Assembly (NCBI GenBank): GCA_913058025.1 | Contig: CAJXPN010000215.1 | Location: 1 to 7,149 of the forward strand | Direction: 5' to 3' | DNA length: 7,149 nt | Origin: an uncultured Myxococcales bacterium | GTDB taxonomy: Bacteria > Myxococcota_A > Bradymonadia > Bradymonadales > Bradymonadaceae | Shown here: positions 1-5,516 of the stretch, piece after piece | Layout of the letters: every line of letters starts with the position of its first letter | Position numbering within the stretch: position 1 is the first letter of the stretch | Notes under the pieces: model-generated | Databases searched by the model: none | Told to the model about the DNA's origin: nothing | Seen by the model: only the letters and a program-made list of their open reading frames with translations | Program-made: the position numbers and the translations under genes

Positions 1-903
1 GTCCACGAGCGCGCCAAGGCGGGGCTCCGAGCCCTCGGCGAGGGCGCGCGCGCCGCGCTAGAGGAGGGCTCCAGCGCGCGCAAGCGCGCCGTCAAGGAGT
101 TCTGCGAGCTCAGGCTCGAGGAGCTCGGGGAGCCGGGCGAGGGCGTCCAGGAGGCAGGTCTCTTCGAGCAACTCGACGAGGCCACGAGGGCGTCCATGAT
201 CAGCCGCGTCGAAGAGATCCGCACCAATGAGACCAGGTCCAGGGATAGGGTCTGGAAGAAGTTCATCACCAAGGAGGTGTCCAGCGCGCCGGTCGCATGG
301 CTCGCCGCCGAGCTGCACGTGATGAAGTGGGGCGTGAGCGGGTACGACATCCAGGACCTGATCATGAGGACCCTTGAGGTCCTCGCCGACCACGAGGAGG
401 CGGAGCGCATGTGGGCGACCTACCTCGAGGAGTTGTGCGCGACGGACGCCTCCGACGCCCACAAACGGGGGCGCTTCATGAGGCACGCCGAGCGCGCGCC
501 CAGGGAGGTCTTCGCCGAGTGCATGAGGTCCGCGTTGCCCGTCCACACGGGGCCGATGGCTGCCGACATGTTCGAGCTCTACGCCGAGCGTCGCGAGCGG
601 CTGACGCCCGAGCTGGTTCGTTTCGGTATGACCCACCGGCTCAAGAAGGTCCGCGACGCGGCCGCGTCGCTGGTGGGCTACTGGAGGGCCTCTTGTGACC
701 CCGCGCCGCTCCTGGAACTGGCGAGCGCGCGCAAGAAGGACCACCGCGCCGCCGCGGCGCAGGCGCTCGCCAGGTGCCACGTCGACAACCTCGTCCCCTT
801 CCTCGACGCGCTCGAGGAGTGGGCCGACGGTGAGCGGGTCGAAGCGATCGCGTCCCAGATCACCGGGACCATCGAGCGCGTCCGCGCGGCGAACTCGGAG
901 TAG
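1..903 (+). CDS. HEAT-like helical repeat protein, 5' end outside the window
   Basis: The frame is open from base 1 to the TAG at 901-903, giving 300 visible residues with no start, so the gene begins upstream. An ATG at 196 lies in frame, but the coding-like sequence before it (for example AKAGLRALGEGARAAL, residues 5-20) argues against it as the true start. The protein is almost wholly helical, rich in Ala, Glu, Arg and Leu. Paired-helix segments resemble HEAT repeats: residues 5-39, 213-228 (RLKKVRDAAASLVGYW) and 245-260 (KKDHRAAAAQALARCH). The middle part (about 90-200) is helical but less regular. No signal peptide, membrane segment or catalytic motif is visible. HEAT-type solenoids usually act as protein-binding scaffolds; the partner and role here are unknown. 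The gene ends 38 bases before the rpsA -35 box with no intrinsic terminator between them, so read-through into rpsA is possible. That it is a real gene is fairly sure; the HEAT assignment is tentative. Confidence 0.7.
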   Translation, partial: VHERAKAGLRALGEGARAALEEGSSARKRAVKEFCELRLEELGEPGEGVQEAGLFEQLDEATRASMISRVEEIRTNETRSRDRVWKKFITKEVSSAPVAWLAAELHVMKWGVSGYDIQDLIMRTLEVLADHEEAERMWATYLEELCATDASDAHKRGRFMRHAERAPREVFAECMRSALPVHTGPMAADMFELYAERRERLTPELVRFGMTHRLKKVRDAAASLVGYWRASCDPAPLLELASARKKDHRAAAAQALARCHVDNLVPFLDALEEWADGERVEAIASQITGTIERVRAANSE

Positions 904-941
904 CGTCCGCGACGCGGCCCCAGGTCGAGGTTCGCGCGAGG

Positions 942-970
942 TTGACAGTGTGTGGGGGGTCCTCTAAGGT
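942..970 (+). promoter_or_regulatory. Probable sigma70-type promoter of rpsA
   Basis: A perfect -35 hexamer TTGACA lies at 942-947. Exactly 17 bases later comes TAAGGT (965-970), which keeps the T, A and final T of the -10 consensus. Predicted transcription start is near 977, giving a leader of about 197 nt before the S1 start codon. The spacer carries a run of six G. A strong -35 with ideal spacing suits a highly expressed ribosomal protein gene. The weak -10 middle bases leave some doubt. Confidence 0.6.
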
Positions 971-981
971 TCGCGCTCCGC

Positions 982-999
982 GGGCTGAGAAATCAGCCC
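982..999 (+). promoter_or_regulatory. GAAA-tetraloop hairpin at the start of the rpsA leader
   Basis: GGGCTGA (982-988) pairs perfectly with TCAGCCC (993-999) around a GAAA loop (989-992), a stable GNRA tetraloop. It lies within about 5 nt of the predicted transcription start, so it would cap the 5' end of the rpsA mRNA. No T-run follows, so it is not a terminator. Likely roles are 5'-end stabilisation of the message or part of a regulatory leader. S1 is known to autoregulate translation in E. coli; whether this hairpin takes part here is inference. Confidence 0.5.
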
Positions 1000-1173
1000 A
1001 GGCGCGCATTCTGCCTAAGGATACGCGTTCGGATAAGAGCCAGAAAGACCACGCGCGGACCAGACCCGAGGCCTCAGACCGCGCGACAGAATGACGTTTA
1101 AAAGTTGTCAGTGAGCACACGTGTGCTTGCGGGCGTCGGTGGTCGAGAACACGAGCTGAGGTCGAGCCAGAGT

Positions 1174-2895
1174 ATGTCGACGGATCAAAGCAACAACGGT
1201 ACGGGTTTCCCTTCACTTGAAGACTTCGAGGCTCTGCTTTCGGAGTACGAGGGCGACCAGCGCGTCGTGCGCGAGAACGAGATCACCACGGGCCGCGTGC
1301 TCGAGGTTGGAGAGGAGTACGTCCTCGTCGACATCGGCTACAAGTCGGAGGGTCGTATCCCTCTCGACGAGTTCAAGGACGCGTTCGGCGCGATCTCGAT
1401 CGCCGCCGGCGACGACATCGACGTCCTCGTCGAGTCGCGTGAGGACGACAGCGGCCAGTGCGTGCTGAGCAAGGAGAAGGCCGACCGGATGAAGGTCTGG
1501 GAGGAGATTTCTCTCAAGGCCGAGAACGACGAGCTCGTGCGCGGCACGATCGTCAGCCGCGTCAAGGGCGGCCTCCAGGTCGACATCGGCGTGAAGGCGT
1601 TCCTGCCGGGCTCGCAGGTCGAGCTGCGCCCCACGCGTAACCTGGACCGCTACATCGGCCAGCAGTACGCGTTCAAGATCATCAAGTTCAACAAGCAGCG
1701 CGGCAACATCGTGCTGTCGCGTCGCGCGTTGCTCGAGAAGGAGCGCGAGGAGCTCAAGAAGAAGACCCTCGAGAAGCTCGTCGAAGGCGCAGTGATCGAA
1801 GGCATCGTCAAGAACATCACCGACTACGGCGCGTTCGTGGACCTCGGTGGTATCGACGGCCTCCTGCACATCACGGACATGAGCTGGGGTCGCGTCTCGC
1901 ACCCGAGCGAGCTGTTCGGGATCGGCGACGAGATCCAGGTCAAGGTGCTCAAGTTCAACTCGGACAACGAGCGCGTGTCCCTGGGCTACAAGCAGCTCAC
2001 CCCTGACCCGTGGGACGGCGCCGAGCGCCGCTACCCCGAGGGCATCCAGGTGCTGGGCAAGGTCGTCAGCCTCATCGACTACGGCGCATTCGTCGAGCTC
2101 GAGGAGGGCATCGAGGGCCTCATCCACATCTCCGAGATGAGCTGGACGCGTCGCATCAAGCACCCGTCCAAGATGGTCTCCGAGGGTGAGATCATCGAGG
2201 TCGTGATCTTGAGCCTCGACATGCGAGACAAGAAGGTCTCGCTCGGTATGAAGCAGATCGAGCCGAACCCGTGGACGCTCCTCGAGGAGCGTTACCCGGT
2301 CGGTACCCGCATCCTGGGTAAGATCCGCAACATCACCGACTTCGGTATCTTCATCGGTATCGAGGACGGCATCGACGGCCTCGTGCACATCTCCGACATC
2401 TCCTGGACTCAGAAGATCAGGCACCCGTCGGAGATCTACAAGAAGGGCGACGAGGTCGAGGCGGTCGTCCTCAACATCGACGTCGACAACGAGCGGTTCT
2501 CGCTGGGCATCAAGCAGCTCGAGCCGGATCCCTGGGAGCTCATCCCCTCGCGCTACCCGCCAGGGAAGTCGGTCCCGGCCAAGATCACCAAGCTCACCGA
2601 CTTCGGCGCCTTCGCCGAGATCGAGGAGGGCATCGAGGGTCTCATCCACATCTCGGAGCTCGCCTACGAGCGCATCGAGGACCCGAGCCAGGTCGTCAAG
2701 GTCGGCGAGGAGCACAAGGTCGAGATCATCAGCGTCGACCCCAAGGAGCGCAAGATCGCCCTGTCGATCAAGAGCCACAAGCGTCGCTCCGAGTCGGGCA
2801 ACCTTCGCGAGTACAGCGACGACAGCGGCGCGACGGCGCAGCTGGGCGACCTGCTCAAGGACAAGCTCGCCGACACGTTCAGCGAGGAGGAGTGA
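1174..2895 (+). CDS. rpsA: 30S ribosomal protein S1
   Basis: This encodes ribosomal protein S1, the mRNA-binding protein of the small subunit that helps recruit and unfold messages at initiation. The 573 residues hold six S1 (OB-fold) domains at about 35-102, 120-187, 205-275, 291-362, 378-449 and 465-535. Domains 3-6 carry the typical G-x-V x-x-I-x-D-[YF]-G-[AI]-F core and the HI[ST][DE][MIL]SW-like strand; domains 1 and 2 are diverged, as expected for the ribosome-docking part. Length is close to the E. coli protein (557). The tail ends with a QLGDLLKDKL motif, frequent in S1 C-termini, and an acidic EEE. The ATG at 1174 is chosen because the protein then starts MSTDQSNNG directly before the conserved region and a GAGGT lies 12 nt upstream; in-frame TTG (1105) and GTG (1111) starts would add 21-23 Arg-rich residues and lack a ribosome-binding site. 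It has its own promoter and terminator and appears monocistronic. Confidence 0.97.
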   Translation: MSTDQSNNGTGFPSLEDFEALLSEYEGDQRVVRENEITTGRVLEVGEEYVLVDIGYKSEGRIPLDEFKDAFGAISIAAGDDIDVLVESREDDSGQCVLSKEKADRMKVWEEISLKAENDELVRGTIVSRVKGGLQVDIGVKAFLPGSQVELRPTRNLDRYIGQQYAFKIIKFNKQRGNIVLSRRALLEKEREELKKKTLEKLVEGAVIEGIVKNITDYGAFVDLGGIDGLLHITDMSWGRVSHPSELFGIGDEIQVKVLKFNSDNERVSLGYKQLTPDPWDGAERRYPEGIQVLGKVVSLIDYGAFVELEEGIEGLIHISEMSWTRRIKHPSKMVSEGEIIEVVILSLDMRDKKVSLGMKQIEPNPWTLLEERYPVGTRILGKIRNITDFGIFIGIEDGIDGLVHISDISWTQKIRHPSEIYKKGDEVEAVVLNIDVDNERFSLGIKQLEPDPWELIPSRYPPGKSVPAKITKLTDFGAFAEIEEGIEGLIHISELAYERIEDPSQVVKVGEEHKVEIISVDPKERKIALSIKSHKRRSESGNLREYSDDSGATAQLGDLLKDKLADTFSEEE

Positions 2896-2901
2896 CGCAA
2901 T

Positions 2902-2920
2902 GGGCGAGCCCAGCTCGCCC
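2902..2920 (+). other. Small hairpin just after the rpsA stop codon
   Basis: GGGCGAGC (2902-2909) pairs perfectly with GCTCGCCC (2913-2920) around a 3-nt loop, 6 nt after the TGA. There is no T-tract, so it does not itself terminate. It sits upstream of the strong terminator and could protect the 3' end of the message from exonucleases. Confidence 0.45.
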
Positions 2921-2945
2921 GCCCGCGCCACCCCGTGAATGAATG

Positions 2946-2983
2946 AAAGCCCCTCTCTTCGGAGAGGGGCTTTTCGTTTTCTT
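2946..2983 (+). terminator. Strong intrinsic terminator of rpsA
   Basis: A 12-bp perfect stem, AAAGCCCCTCTC (2946-2957) with GAGAGGGGCTTT (2962-2973), is closed by the very stable C(UUCG)G tetraloop (2958-2961). It is followed by a T-rich tract, TTTTCGTTTTCTT (2971-2983). It lies 50 nt after the rpsA stop codon and fits a textbook rho-independent terminator. The A-rich left flank makes it partly bidirectional in form, but no gene on the other strand would use it. Confidence 0.95.
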
Positions 2984-3039
2984 GCTGTCTCGGAGTGTCC
3001 GAGAGGGCGGCTCGTGTGGTGCGGGGCTGTTTTTGTGTG

Positions 3040-3104
3040 TTCGAGATGGCGAAGCAAACGCAAGGGCGGCTACTGCCCCGAAACACACGCGCCGCCATCT
3101 CGAA
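3040..3104. repeat. 12-bp perfect inverted repeat, potential long stem-loop
   Basis: TTCGAGATGGCG at 3040-3051 is repeated in perfect inverse orientation at 3093-3104, 41 bases apart. The interior can form a smaller hairpin (GGGC 3064-3067 with GCCC 3075-3078). An alternative pairing exists between GTGTGTT (3035-3041) and AACACAC (3082-3088). No protein-coding signal overlaps it. It may be a structured RNA element or a relic of a small mobile repeat; the sequence does not decide. Confidence 0.6.
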
Positions 3105-3160
3105 CGCTCCCCAAACAACAGGTCGAACTCCAACCCGCTGCCGAAATCAGCTTCCTCCTA

Positions 3161-3184
3161 TTTCTCCCGCGATTTCTCCCGCGA
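3161..3184. repeat. 12-bp perfect tandem duplication
   Basis: TTTCTCCCGCGA occurs twice head to tail (3161-3172 and 3173-3184), and a shortened TCCGCGA follows. This is a pyrimidine-rich spot in the non-coding block and looks like a simple slippage duplication. Confidence 0.8.
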
Positions 3185-3223
3185 TCCGCGACAGGAGCTT
3201 CGGCTCAGGCGCACGGGTCGAAA

Positions 3224-3474
3224 CCGAATTCGCTGCCGAAATGCGAAGCATCGCAGCAACCGTAGCGAAGCGGAGGTTGTGGTCGCTCAGCTCGAACGTA
3301 GTGAGAGCTGTGCGAGCGATGCGTCGCCAAGAAAGAGCCCTCCCACAGCGAACACGTGGAGTCCGAATTCGCTGCCGAGGTGCGCAGCATCGCAGCAACC
3401 GGAGCGAAGCGGAGGTTGTGGTCGTGCGCCTCGACCCAAGGGAGAGACGCGCGAGCGATGCGCAGCCAGAGAAA
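3224..3474. repeat. Two diverged copies of an approximately 110-bp intergenic repeat, period 139 bp
   Basis: The unit begins CCGAATTCGCTGCCGA at 3224 and again at 3363. The first 72 bases (3224-3295 and 3363-3434) match at 64 of 72 positions by eye. Similarity continues through the GCGAGCGATGCG block (3312 and 3451, the same 139-bp offset) to about 3334 and 3474. Inside each copy, GCAACC and GGTTGT flank a 13-nt purine-rich loop with GAGCGAAGCGGA-like sequence, a potential hairpin. A weaker partial match to the unit start (GTCGAA...GCTGCCGAAAT) lies at 3122-3146. All reading frames through it give low-complexity Arg/Ser/Ala-rich translations without initiation signals, so it is read as non-coding. 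The repeat family is not one I recognise. Confidence 0.8.
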
Positions 3475-3508
3475 GGAGAGACGCGCGAGCGATGCGCAGC
3501 CAGAGAAA
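3441..3508. repeat. Perfect 34-bp tandem duplication
   Basis: A 34-base unit starting GGAGAGACGCGCGAGCGATG and ending CAGAGAAA occurs twice without a mismatch (3441-3474, 3475-3508). It is followed by a short fragment, GAGAGCCAG. A diverged third copy lies at about 3303-3334 within the first long repeat. Perfect identity suggests a recent duplication of the 3' end of the larger unit. It ends 10 bp before the ydcH -35 box. Confidence 0.9.
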
Positions 3509-3518
3509 GAGAGCCAGA

Positions 3519-3548
3519 TTGACACGGGGGTGTGTTCGCCACTAAACT
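3519..3548 (+). promoter_or_regulatory. Probable sigma70-type promoter of the ydcH-like gene
   Basis: TTGACA (3519-3524) is followed after 18 bases by TAAACT (3543-3548), four of six matches to the -10 consensus. The predicted start is near 3555, giving a leader of about 85 nt. An imperfect palindrome with the core CTCTTAAGAG (3547-3556) lies on the -10 and start site, where a repressor could bind; that is inference. The hexamers stand directly after the repeat block. Confidence 0.6.
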
Positions 3549-3629
3549 CTTAAGAGGTTGCGAAACAAGCGTCTTTTGGATTGACGAGCCTGCGATGGTC
3601 GCGCTTCGACGCGACGAGCGGGCGAACCT

Positions 3630-3634
3630 GGAGG
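3630..3634 (+). promoter_or_regulatory. Shine-Dalgarno sequence fixing the ydcH-like start
   Basis: GGAGG at 3630-3634 lies 6 nt before the ATG at 3641. It picks this codon over the in-frame TTG at 3581, whose extra 20 residues do not look like the family. Confidence 0.8.
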
Positions 3635-3640
3635 GTCTCG

Positions 3641-3835
3641 ATGGCTCAACTTCTCACCTCGCAAGGTGGCACGGAGCTCACGGTAGAAGAGCTCAAGGCC
3701 GAACACGCCAACCTGGAGACGAGGCTCGATGAGCTTGGTCGTCAGCGGTGGCTGAGCCCCGAGGAGCAGTACGAGAAGGCGGTCATCAAGAAGCGCAAGC
3801 TGGCGATCAAGGATCGCATCCAGCAGCTAGGCTGA
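3641..3835 (+). CDS. YdcH/DUF465 family small coiled-coil protein
   Basis: This gene of 64 residues has the YdcH (DUF465) layout. Residues 13-32 (LTVEELKAEHANLETRLDEL) form an amphipathic helix with the family's L-x-x-E-H-x-x-L-x-x-x-[IL]-x-x-L pattern. After a short linker (GRQRWLSPE), a Lys-rich second helix, EKAVIKKRKLAIKDRIQQL (45-63), matches the usual L/K-K-x-K-L-x-[IL]-K-D-x-I motif. Family members are small cytoplasmic helical-hairpin proteins with no firmly known biochemical role. A GGAGG ribosome-binding site sits 6 nt upstream, and the gene has its own promoter. It converges on the BrkB-family gene with 47 nt between the two stop codons and no clear terminator in that gap. Family assignment rests on helix pattern and size. 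Confidence 0.85.
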   Translation: MAQLLTSQGGTELTVEELKAEHANLETRLDELGRQRWLSPEEQYEKAVIKKRKLAIKDRIQQLG

Positions 3836-3882
3836 GCCGGCGCGCCCAGGACATCCGACATCATTCAGGGGGAGCTGGCGGC

Positions 3883-5325
3883 TCATTCGGCGGCGAAGGC
3901 CTCGTCGAGCTGGGCCTCGTCCTCGCTCAGGTGCAACGCCTTGATCTGCTCGGTGAGCTTCGTGTGCGTCTCGAGGTCGACGAGGTCGAGCGCGGTGCGC
4001 TCGCCGAGGATCACAGAGAGCGCGTCGGCGTGGGACCGGCGCAGCTCGCCCAGGGGGCTGCCGGGCTCCTCCCTGGAGGGGGCGTTCAGGCTGGCGAGGA
4101 TGTCAGCGAGCGTGATCTTGTCGAGCGCGCGTGAGGGGAGCAGGAGGCGAGCGTTGCCGCTCCCTCGACCGGCGAGGGTGAGGTGGCCTCTGCGCAGGAG
4201 CGTGTCGACGGTCGCGCGCACGAGCGCGGGCGGCAGGCCGGTCTCGTGGCGAAGGGTCGCCTCGGAGACCTTGCCGTCGCCGGCGGCCCATGAACTCGCG
4301 ATGGGGGCGAAGATCGCGAGCGGCGCGAGCTGGTCGAGGACCTGCCGCTCGGCGTGACCACCCTTGAAGAGGGTGTGGAGTGGGGCGTCGGTGCGGATGA
4401 GCTGTGTGAAGTGCTGGTGGCAGTAGGCGAGCTCGGCGCCGAGCAGGATGACCGACCAGGTCACGTAGACCCACGCCATGAAGATCGGCGCCAGCCCGAG
4501 CGTTCCGTAGAGGCGGTTGTAGGAGTCGATGATCACGAGGTTGACGTACTGGTTGAACCCCCACTTCGCGAGCTCGAAACCCAGCGCGGTCGTGATGCCC
4601 GCGAGCGCGGCGGATCGCCAGGAGACGCGCGCGTTCGGCAGGATCTTGTTCATGAGCGTGAAGACGACCACCGCCGCGCCGATGGGGATGAGCGCGTCCA
4701 TGAAGCCCGTGTCCAGGCCGATGCGTGAGGCGATGAAGAGCTGCGCGCGCGCCGACTGGATGACCGAGAGCATCAGGAGCGTCGGGCCGAGCGTGAGCAG
4801 CGTGTAGAACATGATGAACTTGGAGATGAGCGGGCGGTCGTGCGCGCCCCTCCAGATGTCGGTGATCGCGCGCTCGATGGAGTTGAACAACAGGACCGAG
4901 ATGACGAGGAGCATCACGCCGTTGAGCCCACCGAAAGACGCAGCGCCCTTGCTCGAGAAGTCACTGAGGTAGACCGCGATCTGGCCGCCCGAGGTGGGGA
5001 AGAGCTGCTCGAGGTACTGGACGACGTCCTCGTTGCCGGGCTCGAAGATGCCCCATGCGCCGAGCAGCGCCGTGACGACCGAGAGCAGCGGGATGATGGA
5101 CAGGACGGAGACGAACGCGAGCGCCGCGGCCTGGCGCAGCGTGCGGTCTCGAGTGGACTCGCGCGCGATGAGGCCGATGAGCTGGAGAGGCTTCGCCCAG
5201 GCGCGGGTGGAGGGCTCCAGCCCATGCTCCTGGCCGTGGCGGTACGCGTAGAGGACGCGCGCGACATGTGAGGCGCGCGCGTCCTTGGAGTGTGTCGTTG
5301 CGTCGTCGGGCACGTCTTGGCTCAC
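3883..5325 (-). CDS. YihY/BrkB family inner-membrane protein with C-terminal winged-helix-like tail
   Basis: This is a 480-residue integral membrane protein of the YihY/BrkB family (once mislabelled RNase BN), whose molecular function is not settled. Six membrane segments fall at about 68-94, 132-153, 168-190, 208-229, 237-258 and 277-302. The family hallmark YGTLGLAPIFMAWVYVTW (273-290) followed by LLGAEL (294-299) is present, and so is the N-terminal LRQAAALAFVSVLSIIPLLS (63-82). Residues about 325-415 add a soluble domain with a helix-turn-helix (SEATLRHETGLPPALVRATV) and a wing (GHLTLAG...ARLLLP), a fusion I recall from related YihY proteins. The tail is acidic. The start is uncertain: the GTG at 5325 is preferred because it gives a short cytoplasmic N-terminus, but it has no good ribosome-binding site. 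An in-frame GTG at 5403 would add 26 residues across a poly-G tract. The gene is divergent from the Slt-like gene and convergent with ydcH. Confidence 0.9.
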   Translation of the reverse strand: MSQDVPDDATTHSKDARASHVARVLYAYRHGQEHGLEPSTRAWAKPLQLIGLIARESTRDRTLRQAAALAFVSVLSIIPLLSVVTALLGAWGIFEPGNEDVVQYLEQLFPTSGGQIAVYLSDFSSKGAASFGGLNGVMLLVISVLLFNSIERAITDIWRGAHDRPLISKFIMFYTLLTLGPTLLMLSVIQSARAQLFIASRIGLDTGFMDALIPIGAAVVVFTLMNKILPNARVSWRSAALAGITTALGFELAKWGFNQYVNLVIIDSYNRLYGTLGLAPIFMAWVYVTWSVILLGAELAYCHQHFTQLIRTDAPLHTLFKGGHAERQVLDQLAPLAIFAPIASSWAAGDGKVSEATLRHETGLPPALVRATVDTLLRRGHLTLAGRGSGNARLLLPSRALDKITLADILASLNAPSREEPGSPLGELRRSHADALSVILGERTALDLVDLETHTKLTEQIKALHLSEDEAQLDEAFAAE

Positions 5326-5358
5326 ACACTGTGGAGGAATGGGGCATCGGAAGTGCGC

Positions 5359-5373
5359 TGTTACACTAGCAGA
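5359..5373. promoter_or_regulatory. Possible overlapping divergent extended -10 elements
   Basis: On the + strand TG-T-TACACT (5359-5367) reads as an extended -10 for the Slt-like gene. On the - strand TG-C-TAGTGT (5371-5363) reads as an extended -10 for the BrkB-family gene, about 38 nt before its GTG at 5325. Neither has a recognisable -35. If real, polymerases for the two genes would compete for the same DNA. This also favours the 5325 start, because a start at 5403 would put this promoter inside the coding region. Confidence 0.3.
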
Positions 5374-5421
5374 ACCGAGCGGTCGGTGGTGGGGGGGGCG
5401 CACGTTTTTTGGTCAGAGGCT

Positions 5422-5442
5422 CGACCACATGTAGTGTGGTCG
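5422..5442. promoter_or_regulatory. 21-bp perfect palindrome, candidate operator
   Basis: CGACCACA (5422-5429) and TGTGGTCG (5435-5442) are perfect inverse repeats around a 5-base centre, a size and spacing typical of a dimeric regulator's site. It lies in the divergent intergenic region, 75 nt before the Slt-like start and about 97 nt from the BrkB-family start. A further TGGTC at 5410-5414 could pair with GACCA (5423-5427), so an RNA from the + strand has two mutually exclusive hairpins. Whether it acts as a DNA operator or an RNA switch cannot be told. Confidence 0.5.
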
Positions 5443-5503
5443 GCGAACGAACGACGCACGTGAGGTGGTGAGGACAGGGAGGTCCACACGCTGATGAGCG
5501 CGC

Positions 5504-5510
5504 GAGGTGG
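5504..5510 (+). promoter_or_regulatory. Shine-Dalgarno sequence fixing the Slt-like start
   Basis: GAGGTGG at 5504-5510 is 6 nt before the ATG at 5517. The next in-frame ATG (5526) would be 15 nt away, so 5517 is preferred. Confidence 0.7.
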
Positions 5511-5516
5511 TTTCGG

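Noticed and set aside
58..780. 240-codon minus-strand frame opposite the HEAT-like gene
   Set aside because: High-GC antisense frame with Arg/Leu/Gly-rich, domain-free sequence; the + strand frame has the better coding pattern and runs on from upstream.
1105..1173. N-terminal extension of S1 from TTG 1105 or GTG 1111
   Set aside because: The extra residues are Arg-rich and unlike S1 N-termini, with no ribosome-binding site; the ATG at 1174 gives a standard S1 start.
1213..3063. 616-codon minus-strand frame opposite rpsA
   Set aside because: It mirrors the S1 codons: common GAG, GTC, ATC and CTC codons read backwards as CTC, GAC, GAT and GAG give an Asp/Leu/Val-rich product without domains. 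rpsA on the + strand is certain.
3224..3508. CRISPR array
   Set aside because: The repeats are two diverged long units and one 34-bp tandem pair with no spacers of regular size between them; no cas genes are present.
2939..3545. Several overlapping frames of 95-200 codons on both strands in the repeat block
   Set aside because: They overlap the terminator and repeats, lack ribosome-binding sites, give low-complexity Arg/Ser/Ala sequences, and exist in several frames at once, as expected of stop-poor GC-rich repeats.
3748..4134. + strand frame overlapping the end of ydcH and the BrkB-family gene
   Set aside because: It runs out of frame through two better supported genes and has no start signal or domain.
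5339..5434. 31-codon + strand frame starting ATG 5339 with GGAGG next to it
   Set aside because: The GGAGG is only 1 nt from the ATG, too close to work. The product is unremarkable, and the stretch fits better as the divergent control region.
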